Both the position numbers and the translations under genes were made by a program. Under the pieces are notes generated by a model, which was not told where the DNA came from, ran no database searches, and saw nothing but the letters and a program-made list of their open reading frames with translations. A stretch of DNA of 64,000 bases from Mesorhizobium loti. GTDB taxonomy: Bacteria > Pseudomonadota > Alphaproteobacteria > Rhizobiales > Rhizobiaceae. Each line of letters opens with the position of its first letter. Within the stretch, counting starts at the first letter, position 1. The stretch covers positions 62,001 to 126,000 of the forward strand of contig NZ_LPWA01000098.1 in the NCBI RefSeq assembly GCF_001510895.1. Reading direction: 5' to 3'. Positions 27,592 through 36,551 of this stretch are shown in pieces.

Positions 27592-28662
27592 TCACGCGTC
27601 GAATAGACCGCTTTCGGCTGCGGCCTCATCGGAGATAGCCACAATTGCATCCGCCTGTTTGACAGCACGGCGCGTGGGACGATTGGCGACATTTGCGCGC
27701 GCGAGCTCTAGCGCCCGCACGTGATCGTTGCCGCTGCCCGCGTAGAACTCCGCGGCATGGTCCGCGAAAGCGAGCAGATGTTTCTCCAGGAGTTGATCGA
27801 AGCCGGACCGCGCGTCATCGAGCTGTCTCTCGGCCTCGTCCAACCTGCCTTGCGCAGTCAGCACATCGGCAAGGCGCCAATTGACCTCTGGATCGCGGCT
27901 CGAAAGCGCTGGCAACAGCAACGCTTCTGCTTCACGGGTCCGGTCTTGGCTCGCGTAGATCTCCGCTAGGTGAACACGCGCTTTCACATAACCCGGCAAG
28001 TAAGCAATCGCACGTCGATACCAGACCTCGGCAAGAGCGGGGTCCGGCACTGGGACGAGTTCTCCCCACAGCATGCCGAGTTGAAAGCAGACCCCCGCCA
28101 GCGGGAACGGCGAAACGTCATCATACGAGGAGAACGCCTGCCGATAGACGGCGTCCGCCTCGGCGAAGCCTTCGAGATCGGCAAGCAGGGCGCCGAGAGG
28201 GACCAGATCGTCGAGCCGGCCGCTCACGGTAGCGATCCGGCGGCGCGCCGCGAGCACCGCATCGGGCTTCGCACCACGGGCCTGATCGATCGCCAACGTT
28301 TGGCGCTCAATCGTCTCGGGGGGCGCGCCTGTCTGCGCTGCAAGCGCGAGATAGCCGCGAGCTTCGTCGAAGCGATGCGCTGTCGAGGCGACCTCGGCTT
28401 GAACAAGGGCTGCACGAGACGGGTCGACCGCATTTGCAAATTTCAGGGCGAGCCCATCCAGACGGTCGAGCGCGTCCAGATCACCAAAGAATTGCAATAC
28501 CAAACGCTCATCGTCGACAATCTCCTCCCCCACGCCCGGTAGCCGCGGGTTGTGCGTGAAGCGTGCCCATGCGCCACGGCGCGCGCTCTCCAGGTTGATC
28601 GCGGCGATCTCTCCGTGGGTCGCGAATGGATCGGGTTGTTCAAGGCTCACGAGTGCAGTCAT
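27592..28662 (-). CDS. TPR-repeat protein of the oxidoreductase operon
   Basis: About 356 residues from the ATG at 28662, which overlaps the stop of the preceding gene (ATGA). After an N-terminal region of about 80 residues it consists of helical TPR-like repeats (LVQAEVASTAHRFDEARGYL, EVWYRRAIAYLPGYVKARVHL, VNWRLADVLTAQGRLDEAERQL). There is no catalytic motif, signal peptide or membrane helix. TPR proteins usually hold complexes together, so it may assemble the DyP/DUF4331 proteins. The 170 bases after it hold no gene. Confidence 0.75.
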   Translation of the reverse strand: MTALVSLEQPDPFATHGEIAAINLESARRGAWARFTHNPRLPGVGEEIVDDERLVLQFFGDLDALDRLDGLALKFANAVDPSRAALVQAEVASTAHRFDEARGYLALAAQTGAPPETIERQTLAIDQARGAKPDAVLAARRRIATVSGRLDDLVPLGALLADLEGFAEADAVYRQAFSSYDDVSPFPLAGVCFQLGMLWGELVPVPDPALAEVWYRRAIAYLPGYVKARVHLAEIYASQDRTREAEALLLPALSSRDPEVNWRLADVLTAQGRLDEAERQLDDARSGFDQLLEKHLLAFADHAAEFYAGSGNDHVRALELARANVANRPTRRAVKQADAIVAISDEAAAESGLFDA

Positions 28663-30157
28663 TCCGCGGCTCCGAAGCGCGGCTTCAGACTTTCGAGGCC
28701 GGTCTTGAACCACGTCGACACCATGACTTTTACGGCCCTGTCGGTCTTATTGGTTGCAAGAAATTCCGCACGCCAATCGACGACGCTGCCGCTGCCCTTC
28801 GGCTTCACCTCGAGTGTGCCGGTGTAATGGGAAACACCCATGCCGGTGATGTTCGAGTAGCGGAGGGACCGCTTGGCGTCGTCGATCGCCTCAAGGCGTT
28901 CGACAATTTGCTGGCCGTCGAGCGTTAGGATGGTGCCGAGCTGACCGATGCCTGCGCCGGTTAAATTGACCCTTGCGATCAGTGGATGCCAACCGCCTCC
29001 GAACTCTCCGATCAGCGACCACACGTCCTCTGGCGTCGCCGCAAGCTCAACCGATTCAGCGACGGTCTGCGGTTCCGTGTTCGGCGTTGCGAAGTATGGG
29101 AAGACTTTCGTGCCAGGCTTCGTCGCCCCGGTCGCGCCGCCTTGAAGGAACTCCCGATCGCGATTGACCAGCCAGGTGAGCAGGATGTCGATCGAGTTCG
29201 TATCGACCGTACGGCCGCCTCCCGTTTGGTAAGCAAGCCCGTTGATCGTGCTCTTCTCGATCTCGAGGTGGCTTTCGTCGTTGATCGGCTTTGCCACATC
29301 GAACAACAGAAAATCGTCGAGGAAGACATTGGCGTTGGCAGCAAGCGCTTCGGGCGTCCAATCGGCCTTGCCGTCATGCATGTCCCAGTTGGCGAGGCTG
29401 TCCTTCAATCGCTGCAAGAACAGTGGCTGCAGCTCCTTTGAAATCGCAAAGGGCGTCTGCTGATTCCACAGGTCGCGCAAATCTTGGATTCCGGATAGCG
29501 CCGGATTGTTAAGCCGAATATTCGTCTGCTCGGGACGTCCGATCCAATCGATACGGGGGATTGGAGGTGCTATAAGGCTTCGCTGCTGTGGGGGCACTGT
29601 TTCCGCGATAGCGCCGAATAACGAGCCCTTGGTGGGGTCGAGCACGCGGCGCGTGTCGAACTCGACGGCGATGCAGAGAACATTGGTGTTCTGCAGCAGA
29701 TTTGGAAGCTTCTTGAGGTCCGCGACTGCCCAGGCGAGGTAGAAGGGGTCGGAGCGCAGGCCGGCGAACACGCGGATATTACCCTCGGGTGTCGACGCTC
29801 CTGTCTCATGGTTCACCGTGAGTGGCAGCTCGACACCGCCCGGCAGGATGCAAACGCCGCGCTGGATCGCTTTCCCTGCGGCATCGCGCTTTAGAACGTC
29901 GAACCGAAAGCTGAAACGGATCTCGTCGTCTGCGGGCTGAAACTTCGCGCTGTTACCAACACCTGCAACGGTCACGCGGCGAACGGCGATCGAGTAGTTG
30001 ATGATGTTCGAGAAATTGCATCTTCGCCGGCAGAGGGGAAGACGCACGCAGCGAGGACGGTGTGCGCCGGGTTCTCCGGACTCGTAAACGCGAACAGGTC
30101 GGTCAGATCGGCCGCGGGATCGCCGATCGACCGCGGGCCGTCAACGTGGTCGGACAT
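28659..30157 (-). pseudogene. DUF4331-SRPBCC fusion protein, frameshifted
   Basis: One protein of about 500 residues in two frames. The first 50 residues (MSDHVDGPRSIGDPAADLTD, then FAFTSPENP) start the DUF4331 domain from the ATG at 30157, with GGAGG six bases upstream. Near 30014 a single missing base moves the reading to the frame beginning FSNIINYSIAVRRVTV. The DUF4331 domain ends near residue 340, followed by an SRPBCC (START-like) domain (VAESVELAATPEDVWSLIGEFGG). SRPBCC domains bind hydrophobic ligands. Reading order and overlap with the TPR gene support one operon. The break is probably a read error. Confidence 0.78.
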
Positions 30158-30169
30158 GGTTAGCCTCCA

Positions 30170-31537
30170 TCATCGGCCTAGATCCGCGATCCATCGCAGT
30201 GCGCGCAGCCCGGGCATGAAGCAATATTCACCGGCGCGGACGGAAACGAAGCGCGGCAACCCGTGCAGGCGACGCCGAACCGGAACTCTGGGGATGGTGA
30301 AGATGCCTTCGCCATCGTTGTTGCCGATCAGCGGATCCTGCTCGGTCCCGTGGCTGATAAAGTTGCCGTCGGTCACCCACTGCGACTGAATAAACTCGAA
30401 TTGCCGGTGCAGATGCGCGCCGATCAGCAGGAAGACGCCGCCGCGCTCCGCGCCGTCATCCTCAAGTACGCCCTCCGGCAAGGGTGGTCCGTAGTTTGTG
30501 CCGCGGCGCAGGAAATGGTGGAGATTGACGGCGACAACGTCGTTTTTCAGGGCATCGCGCGGATTCACACGACGAATGTGCGCACTGAAGGGGCATTTCA
30601 TTCCCTTCATGTCATCGGCGTAGCTGAAGTCATTGTTGCGGTTCCCATCTATGCCCAGCGCGGGATCGTCGCGGTCCGGAGCCAGCGCCAGGGGTGCGCC
30701 GCTGCGCCATCGACCCACCATTTTTGCGGCAATCAGCTCCTCTTCCTCCGGCGACGAGGCCTCGGCCCGCAGGTATCGACGGAACGCGGCGACATCCATG
30801 TGGAATTTGCGCATCGCGATGAATGTGCCGTTGCGGCGCAGCTCCAGGGGAATCGGGACGTTGGCGGTTTCCCCGCGCTCGTCGGGATAGCCCATGACGA
30901 ACTCACCGGCCTTGACCGACGCTTCTGTACCGGCTTCCGCTGGACCGCTTCCTTCAGCGTGGGGATTGTGCAATCCATCCTTGAAGCCGAACGGGTTGCG
31001 TCCGTCCGGCAGTTCACCGAACTGCATGCGGTACACAACCGAAATTTGATCGAGGTCCTTGTGACTCTTGTGCGCGAGGTCAAGGACCGTCTCAAGGTCC
31101 TGATCGCTTTTGGCATATACTGCCAAGGCAACGTGCGCGTCCGCTGTTCCGAAAGGGTATTCCCAGTTGGCCGGCGCATTGGCGCCGAAATCATTTAGGA
31201 TCGCAGCACGCGCCGCCATGCCCTGCCGGAATTCGATCGGAAAACTATCGAGGGAGGCCTGCGGCACACCCAATGCCTTCAGTCCCTCGAGCGTGAAGGA
31301 AATCCCCAGCCAGCCGGGCAATGATGGCACCCACCATTCATCAGCCGGCGCGACGTGAGGAAGTATCCGGCGCAGCATCTCCCGTCCTTGATCGGCGTTG
31401 CCGATGCGGAGAACGACGTATTCTCCGCAGTAGGGTTTGGGGCGCGGGCGCAGTACGGCTGCCTGGATGTCGCTCGTTTCGAGTGCCGGAGATGGGGTCG
31501 AAAGAGTGTTGGCGGCAGATTCTTCGGAGGACAACAT
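30170..31537 (-). CDS. DyP-type heme peroxidase
   Basis: 455 residues. The diagnostic GxxDG motif is GFKDG at residues 184-188, with Asp187 as the distal catalytic residue. The probable proximal heme ligand is His320 in CPFSAHIRRVNPRD, and the distal Arg is in FLRRGTNYG. The C-terminus (FEFIQSQWV...DPLIGN) is also family-typical. DyP enzymes use H2O2 to oxidise dyes, phenolics and other bulky substrates. There is no twin-Arg or Sec signal, and no encapsulin gene is adjacent. The gene precedes the DUF4331 gene by a 12-base gap. Its pairing with a molybdenum hydroxylase is unusual. Confidence 0.92.
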   Translation of the reverse strand: MLSSEESAANTLSTPSPALETSDIQAAVLRPRPKPYCGEYVVLRIGNADQGREMLRRILPHVAPADEWWVPSLPGWLGISFTLEGLKALGVPQASLDSFPIEFRQGMAARAAILNDFGANAPANWEYPFGTADAHVALAVYAKSDQDLETVLDLAHKSHKDLDQISVVYRMQFGELPDGRNPFGFKDGLHNPHAEGSGPAEAGTEASVKAGEFVMGYPDERGETANVPIPLELRRNGTFIAMRKFHMDVAAFRRYLRAEASSPEEEELIAAKMVGRWRSGAPLALAPDRDDPALGIDGNRNNDFSYADDMKGMKCPFSAHIRRVNPRDALKNDVVAVNLHHFLRRGTNYGPPLPEGVLEDDGAERGGVFLLIGAHLHRQFEFIQSQWVTDGNFISHGTEQDPLIGNNDGEGIFTIPRVPVRRRLHGLPRFVSVRAGEYCFMPGLRALRWIADLGR

Positions 31538-31600
31538 GTGAGCACCTTCCAGGGATCCGGTCCATTGCGGACCGGACCCCGAGCGAACGATGGGTGGCGG

Positions 31601-32218
31601 CTATTGAAGCTTGTCGAGAAAATCCTCAGCCGCCTTGCCGACGCGCTTCACGCGGTGGATGTCGCGCACAGTCAGGTCCGGATGGGCGACGTACCAGCCT
31701 TCTGCCGTGATCTGGTGCTCGGCGATCCAGTCCTTCACCTTCGGGCTGTGAATCCCGGGCCAGCCTTCCCAGCAGGAAAACAGCACGTCCATCTCGTTGG
31801 GAATCTTCACCACGAAGTCCTCGATGTAGACGTCCCAGTCGCCGTCATAGGCTGTGGCGAACAGCAGCTTGGTATCATTGTCAAGAAACACGAAACGCAT
31901 GTCGTGGACGGTGCCCACTCGGTCCGTGTCGTCGAAGTTGCCGTTCCGCAATTGCAGCAATGCGCGGAGTCGTGCGGCGCCACCCGGTGCGAGCGGAGCG
32001 ATCACGGTCAACTCCGAGACAGTGCCCTGGCGGACGCCGGTCCGGCCTGCGCTTTCCATCCGCGATCGCGGCTGCGCGGCCGTCGACGCCAGATCCCGGA
32101 TCGTGTTCTCGAGTGCCGTCTGCGCGAACTGCGGCGCGTCGGCGTAAAGCGCCCGGAGCTTCTGGATTTTCTTCTCTGTCTCAGCCTCCTGGGGTTTGGT
32201 CAGCGTATTCGTTGCCAT
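31601..32218 (-). CDS. Unknown protein, first gene of DyP operon
   Basis: 205 residues. AAAGGAG lies ten bases before the ATG. The middle (SELTVIAPLAPGGAARLRALL, then THDMRFVFLDN-like and FATAYDGDWDVYIEDFV) looks like a ferredoxin-like alpha/beta-barrel, as in EthD or DyP-related proteins. The end (TAEGWYVAHPDLTVRDI) is conserved-looking. No signal peptide. Its place at the head of the operon, just before the DyP gene, suggests a partner or redox-cofactor-handling role, which is inference. Confidence 0.65.
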   Translation of the reverse strand: MATNTLTKPQEAETEKKIQKLRALYADAPQFAQTALENTIRDLASTAAQPRSRMESAGRTGVRQGTVSELTVIAPLAPGGAARLRALLQLRNGNFDDTDRVGTVHDMRFVFLDNDTKLLFATAYDGDWDVYIEDFVVKIPNEMDVLFSCWEGWPGIHSPKVKDWIAEHQITAEGWYVAHPDLTVRDIHRVKRVGKAAEDFLDKLQ

Positions 32219-32279
32219 GGCGGTATTCTCCTTTCGGTTTGGATGCTTGGCTGCCTTTAATTGACCCGCATGCGTTCCT

Positions 32280-32325
32280 GACGCCAGTGAAGCCCGGCAA
32301 ATCGCGCCAAATTGCTGCTAATGAG
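32280..32325 (+). promoter_or_regulatory. 46-bp conserved noncoding element, copy 1
   Basis: GACGCCAGTGAAGCCCGGCA followed by AATCGCGCCAAATTGCTGCTAATGAG matches 40 of 46 bases of the reverse strand at 52597-52642. It lies 62 bases upstream of the first gene of the DyP operon. Shared placement before two unrelated operons suggests a regulator site; it could also be a trace of a mobile element. Confidence 0.5.
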
Positions 32326-32635
32326 CAAAGGGGGTTCCGAGCTTTTCGGATGAGGCAAAATCAACGGATGGCTGGCATTTCTCAGCCGATCGGGTACGGT
32401 TTTGCGGGCCGGAAGAGGCCGCGCAGATGGCCCCCATAGAAGCTTGACTTGCCGAGTTCAATTTGGAGTCGCAACCAGGCAGTTGCCACGCGGCTTGACC
32501 CGCGCGGCTGGCCTGACGCGTGCCAGATCTGCCCGGCAACCGCCTTGGGTCGCCTCGGCCTCGTGAAGGCTCATCCAGTTTAGGATTGCAGATGGCGATC
32601 GGCGCCTGTTCTGCCCCGACGTTGTCGCCGCGCGA
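32326..32635. other. Intergenic region between DyP operon and hemA
   Basis: About 310 bases without a credible gene. Open frames are shadows. No terminator for hemA was clearly seen. Confidence 0.4.
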
Positions 32636-33848
32636 TCACGCCACCGCCCTCGCCAGCGCGCATCGCGACCACAGTTCCGACAGCGCGTTGATGAGGTGGT
32701 CGATGTCGGCGTCGGTGTGCAGCGGCGAGGGCGTGATCCTCAGCCGCTCCGTCTTGCGCGGCACGGTCGGATAGTTGATCGGCTGCACGTAGACGCCGTA
32801 GTCGTCAAGCAGCATGTCGCTGATCCATTTGCACTTGGCAGCGTCGCCTACCATAACCGGCACGATGTGGCTGGGGTTCGGCATATAGGGGATGCCGAGC
32901 TTGTCCAGCCGAGTGCGCACCTTGGCGACACGGTCGCGCTGTAGCTCGCGCTCGACATTGCTCGTCTTAAGGTGACGCACAGCGGTCAGCGCCCCAGCCG
33001 CCACATGCGGCGGCAGTGACGTGGTGAAGATGAAACCCGAGCCGAAGCTGCGGATGAAGTCGCAGAGCGCGGCCGACCCCGTGATGTAGCCGCCGACCAC
33101 GCCAAACGCCTTGGCCAGCGTGCCCTCGATGATCGAGATGCCGTGCATCAGCCCCTCGCGCTCGGCAAGGCCGCCGCCGCGCGGGCCGTACATGCCAACC
33201 GCATGCACCTCGTCGAGATAGGTGAGCGCGTGGTGCTTGTCGGCGACGTCGCAGATCGCGGCGATCGGCGCGATGTCGCCGTCCATCGAATAGACGCTCT
33301 CGAAGGCGATGATCTTCGGCACCTCGCGGCCGAGTTCGGAGAGCTGCCGGTCGAGGTCCTTTGGATCGTTGTGCTTGAAGATGCGCTTCTCGGCCTTGGA
33401 GTGGCGGATGCCCTCGATCATCGAGCATGGTTCTTCTCGTCGGAGAAGATCACCGCGCCGGGGAGCTGGGCGCCGAGCGTGCCGAGCGTCGTCCAGTTGG
33501 AGACGTAGCCCGAGGTGAAGAGTAGTGCGGCTTCCTTGCCATGCAGGTCGGCGAGCTCGCGTTCGAGCAGCACGTGATAGTGGTTGGTTCCGGAGATGTT
33601 GCGGGTGCCGCCAGCGCCGCGCCCGAGCGATCCAGCGCCTCGTGCATGGCGGCGATCACGTCAGGGTTCTGGCCCATGCCGAGATAGTCGTTGGAGCACC
33701 ACACCGTGACTTCGCGAGCCCTGCCATTCGAATGGCGGACGGCGTGCGGGAAATCGCCTCGCTTGCGCTCCAGATCGGCGAACACTCGGTAGCGGCCTTC
33801 CTTGTGGAGGCCGTCCAGCTTGCCGACGAAAAACGCTTCGAAATCCAT
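32636..33848 (-). pseudogene. hemA: 5-aminolevulinate synthase, two frameshifts
   Basis: ALA synthase joins glycine and succinyl-CoA to 5-aminolevulinate, the first heme precursor in alphaproteobacteria. The start is taken at MDFEAFFVGKLDG (33848). Family regions include [16 protein letters not shown], the substrate motif [12 protein letters not shown] and the PLP-lysine motif [13 protein letters not shown]. Two one-base losses break it. One is near 33610, where GCGGCGCTGG should be GCGGGCGCTGG to give SGAGAGGTRN. The other is near 33427, where CATGCTCGATG should be CATGCTTCGATG to give NHASMIEG. All catalytic residues are otherwise present, so the gene is probably intact in the organism. Confidence 0.87.
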
Positions 33849-33980
33849 GCGAGGCCGGAGCTCCCGTCGCGCAAATCCGACCCGAACGAACGTTTCCTGA
33901 GACCTCGTCGCCAATTCCTACACTCCTCTCTTGATTTACGCGGAGCGTCAGCGCCCGTAAAAGGCAGCCCTGGCGCCGGT

Positions 33981-34802
33981 CTAGATCAAACTGTTGTGGT
34001 TGGGGAGCCTCTTGCGCAATTGAGCAAGCGCCGTCTTTTCGATCTGGCGCACGCGCTCGGCAGAAATGTGCATGTCGTTCGCGACGGTTCGAAGCGTCTC
34101 GACCTCCTCATCGAGATGCCGACGTTGAACAACCAGCCGTTCCCGAGGGCCGAGCGAGTTGAGCGCATTTGCCAGCCGATCCTGCAACCGCTGGCCGTCG
34201 ATCGTACGTTCGGCAACCAGATCCGGACCCTCTTGATCCGAGGGGATGATTTCAGCTGCCGATTGCCCGTCGGGTGTGATCGAGGCGTCGAGCGAAACGA
34301 AGTTCGACGGGAGCAACTTCGGCCTCCGCTTCAAGCGCCGGCTGGACAGAATGTTCCTATTGGCGATCATGTAAGTGCTCACAGCCGACAGCATCCACCA
34401 ACGGGCGTAGGTCCCGAAGCGAAAACCCTTGTTGGGATCAAAGCGACGCGCAGCCTCCAGCAGACCACATCGGGCCTCTTGCTTGGCGTCCTCGACCGAA
34501 AGACCGCTCCTGCGAAGGTCGTTGGCAATAGTGCTCACAAGCGGCTCATATGCCAGGACCAGCTTGTGCAGTGCGCGGTCGTCGCCCCCGTATTTCCAGC
34601 AACAAAAGAGCGAGAGTTCCTCCTCCTGGCCCATTAGGCCGCCTGTGTTACTCGGGACTGCTCTTCCCGCAGATTTTCTGTGGTCGGTTCGTCCGAATGT
34701 AACCAGATGAGCATGCTTCCTCATAACCGATGCCCGAGCATCGGCAGACGCAGGCTCATTTTCGTTCGGCGCAAACGCCACCTGCTCCAGACGTGCGTTC
34801 AT
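33981..34802 (-). CDS. Alternative sigma-70 factor, RpoH-like
   Basis: 273 residues. Region 2 is clear (YEPLVSTIANDLRR, VEDAKQEARCGLLEAARRFDP, FRFGTYARWWMLSAVSTYMI) and region 4 ends with ISAERVRQIEKTALAQLRKRL, a helix-turn-helix. There is no region 1.1 or long nonconserved insert, so it is a group 3 sigma factor nearest RpoH, though the aromatic region 2.4 differs (YARWWML rather than YAMWWIR). A start at 34634 (MGQEEEL) would remove an odd N-terminal tail of 56 residues. It follows the 112-aa gene by three bases. It probably controls stress genes. Confidence 0.85.
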   Translation of the reverse strand: MNARLEQVAFAPNENEPASADARASVMRKHAHLVTFGRTDHRKSAGRAVPSNTGGLMGQEEELSLFCCWKYGGDDRALHKLVLAYEPLVSTIANDLRRSGLSVEDAKQEARCGLLEAARRFDPNKGFRFGTYARWWMLSAVSTYMIANRNILSSRRLKRRPKLLPSNFVSLDASITPDGQSAAEIIPSDQEGPDLVAERTIDGQRLQDRLANALNSLGPRERLVVQRRHLDEEVETLRTVANDMHISAERVRQIEKTALAQLRKRLPNHNSLI

Positions 34803-34805
34803 GGC

Positions 34806-35144
34806 TTAGAAACCCTTCGGCGGCACAAAGAGACATATCGTGTGGCCAGCATCGATGCCGGCCTGGTGCGCGCACCAGTGATACTCGCCGTCCGGCGAGT
34901 TCTTCACGCGCTTGTCGCCATAGGCGACAATCTCGCCGGTGCTCTGGATCACATAGCCCTGCGGCTTCTCGCTGATCGACTTGGCCTCGACCTCTTGGCA
35001 GTCCATGTTCGCACAGCAGGCCCAGGGATATGTCCATCCGGTCGGCGCTTGATGCGCGCTGGCGGGAGACGCCGTGAGTGCGGAGGCGGCAAGCCAGGCA
35101 AGAGCGACGGCACTCGTGCAGGATGCGGCATGTAAGTGGAGCAT
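34806..35144 (-). CDS. Small secreted cysteine-containing protein
   Basis: 112 residues with a signal peptide (AVALAWLAASALTASPASAH). The mature part has CCANMDC and WCAHQAG...CLFVPPKG, about five cysteines that could form disulfides in the periplasm. It resembles small unnamed exported proteins common in rhizobia; function is unknown. It ends three bases before the sigma-factor start, so the two are likely co-transcribed. Confidence 0.7.
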   Translation of the reverse strand: MLHLHAASCTSAVALAWLAASALTASPASAHQAPTGWTYPWACCANMDCQEVEAKSISEKPQGYVIQSTGEIVAYGDKRVKNSPDGEYHWCAHQAGIDAGHTICLFVPPKGF

Positions 35145-35259
35145 GACGTTCCTCCGGGTTTCGCATTCACCGGTTGAGCTGACGACCCTTGGGGGTAGTC
35201 GGCTGCCTGGATGTCAGATGCCTCGCGTGATGACCCTGCTCATCGGCGGCGGCCGAAGA

Positions 35260-35439
35260 TCAACGATACCGGTGCGGCTCACGCAGGATCGGCAGCACCT
35301 GCCTCGTTTCCACCATCGCATCGCGCCGTGCGGAGGCCGGGCCCGGTCCGCGCATGTAATGAAGCTCAGGTCGGTAGCTGGGCGCCGCGAATTCGCGAGC
35401 GTTGGAAAACCAGTCTGTGAGAAGTGTGCGGAGGTTCAT
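35260..35439 (-). CDS. Possible 59-residue small protein
   Basis: From the ATG at 35439 (MNLRTLLTDWFSNAREFAAP), with AAGGA eight bases upstream. It is positively charged at the end (ILREPHRYR) and has no recognised domain. It lies between the histidine kinase gene and the secreted-protein gene. A longer start at 35502 would overlap the kinase. The ribosome-binding site is the main support. Confidence 0.4.
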   Translation of the reverse strand: MNLRTLLTDWFSNAREFAAPSYRPELHYMRGPGPASARRDAMVETRQVLPILREPHRYR

Positions 35440-35465
35440 TGTAACATTCCTTCTCGTCGGTAGCG

Positions 35466-36257
35466 TCAGTCGGCGAACCAGCTCGACATCGCCGGGAGCC
35501 ACAGGTCGATCGTGGTGCCTTTTCCAAGCGTGCTTGTGATTGAGAGCCCGCCGCCCAGACCTTCGATAAGTTGCCTGACGGTCGCCAAGCCCAGACCGGT
35601 CCCATTGGTCTTCGTCGAGAAATTCGGCTGTCCAGCCATCCTCAGCGTCTCGTCACTCATTCCGATGCCGCAATCGATGACGGAAAGGCGGATCATCCGC
35701 TCGTATCTGTGAGCGTGGGCCGCCGGTGGTAGCTCCAGCGTGGCCGAGACAGTCACGATTCCGCCCTTAGGCATCGCGTCGCGCGCATTCAGAACCAGGT
35801 TGAAGAGAGCCCGCTCCACGAACTGCCGGTCGACAAAGGCGCGCGGGAGATTCTCGGCAGTTGCGATCTTGAGCCCAATGTTCGGTGAGAGGGCGCTGAT
35901 GAGAGCCGCCTCGAGCAGCTCGAACAACTCGCCAATGTCAACCGGTTCGGGCTTTACAGGCCGCGGATTGGCGAAATCGAGAAGTTGGCGAGCAAGGATC
36001 TTTGCGCTAAATGCGCAATATATCGCGGCATCGATCTTCCGCAGTTGCCTGGGCGTACCCGCCCCTCGGCCTTGCAGTTCATCAAGGACGGAGACCACCG
36101 GCGTGAGCAGGTTGTTGAAATCGTGAACGATGGACGCCAGGAGCAGCCGCGGGTCGGCCGCCATGACGGGAGTCTCTCCCGAGCGGCTACGGCTGGACTT
36201 TGACGGCACCGGCGCCTGCGAAAGATCGAAAGCCGTTGTATGGTCTGTTGCGAGCAT
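35466..36257 (-). CDS. Soluble sensor histidine kinase
   Basis: About 263 residues. The phosphoacceptor region is SIVHDFNNLLTPVVSVLDEL. The ATPase domain shows an N-box (FNLVLNARDAMPKGG), G1 (VIDCGIGMSDET) and G2 (GTGLGLATVRQLIEGLGG). There is no membrane helix or sensing domain, so the input comes from another protein. The ATG at 36257 has GGGAGG about five bases upstream and is preferred over 36377. No response regulator is adjacent; the FixJ-like and receiver proteins at 44.8-46.2 kb are possible partners. The upstream element at 36336-36390 is shared with the regulator at 44.6 kb. Confidence 0.85.
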   Translation of the reverse strand: MLATDHTTAFDLSQAPVPSKSSRSRSGETPVMAADPRLLLASIVHDFNNLLTPVVSVLDELQGRGAGTPRQLRKIDAAIYCAFSAKILARQLLDFANPRPVKPEPVDIGELFELLEAALISALSPNIGLKIATAENLPRAFVDRQFVERALFNLVLNARDAMPKGGIVTVSATLELPPAAHAHRYERMIRLSVIDCGIGMSDETLRMAGQPNFSTKTNGTGLGLATVRQLIEGLGGGLSITSTLGKGTTIDLWLPAMSSWFAD

Positions 36258-36335
36258 GCCAACCTCCCGTGTTTTGGAAGAACATTCGCGGCTACCTTGC
36301 GAGCTGTAATTTGATGGTTTTGTCCTCGGTAAGCT

Positions 36336-36390
36336 ATTGCACGCGGGTGGCGCGCTGCTGTCGATACGTAACGTCAACTAAACCTAAGTT
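36336..36390 (-). promoter_or_regulatory. Two-block conserved element, copy 1 (upstream of histidine kinase)
   Basis: On the plus strand ATTGCACGCGGGTGGCGC (36336-36353) is followed after exactly 19 bases by GTCAACTAAACCTAAGTT (36373-36390). The same blocks with the same 19-base spacing occur at 44684-44738. It is about 80 bases upstream of the kinase start, so a shared regulator or sigma-factor promoter is likely. Confidence 0.6.
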
Positions 36391-36551
36391 CAGTGCCGGC
36401 GGTTGGGCTTCGCGTTTCGCAACCGCGCCTCATGAAGCTGCGGATGCTTTGGTCAATCGCAAAGGTTAGCTGATCTATACGGCCGGCGCATTTTGCCGGA
36501 CGGGCGTGGAAGAACTCCGCGATTACTCGCAGGTCTCGCAGATGGGCGCGG

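Noticed and set aside
30263-31198. 311-aa plus-strand frame
   Set aside because: Antisense to the DyP peroxidase gene; a high-GC shadow.
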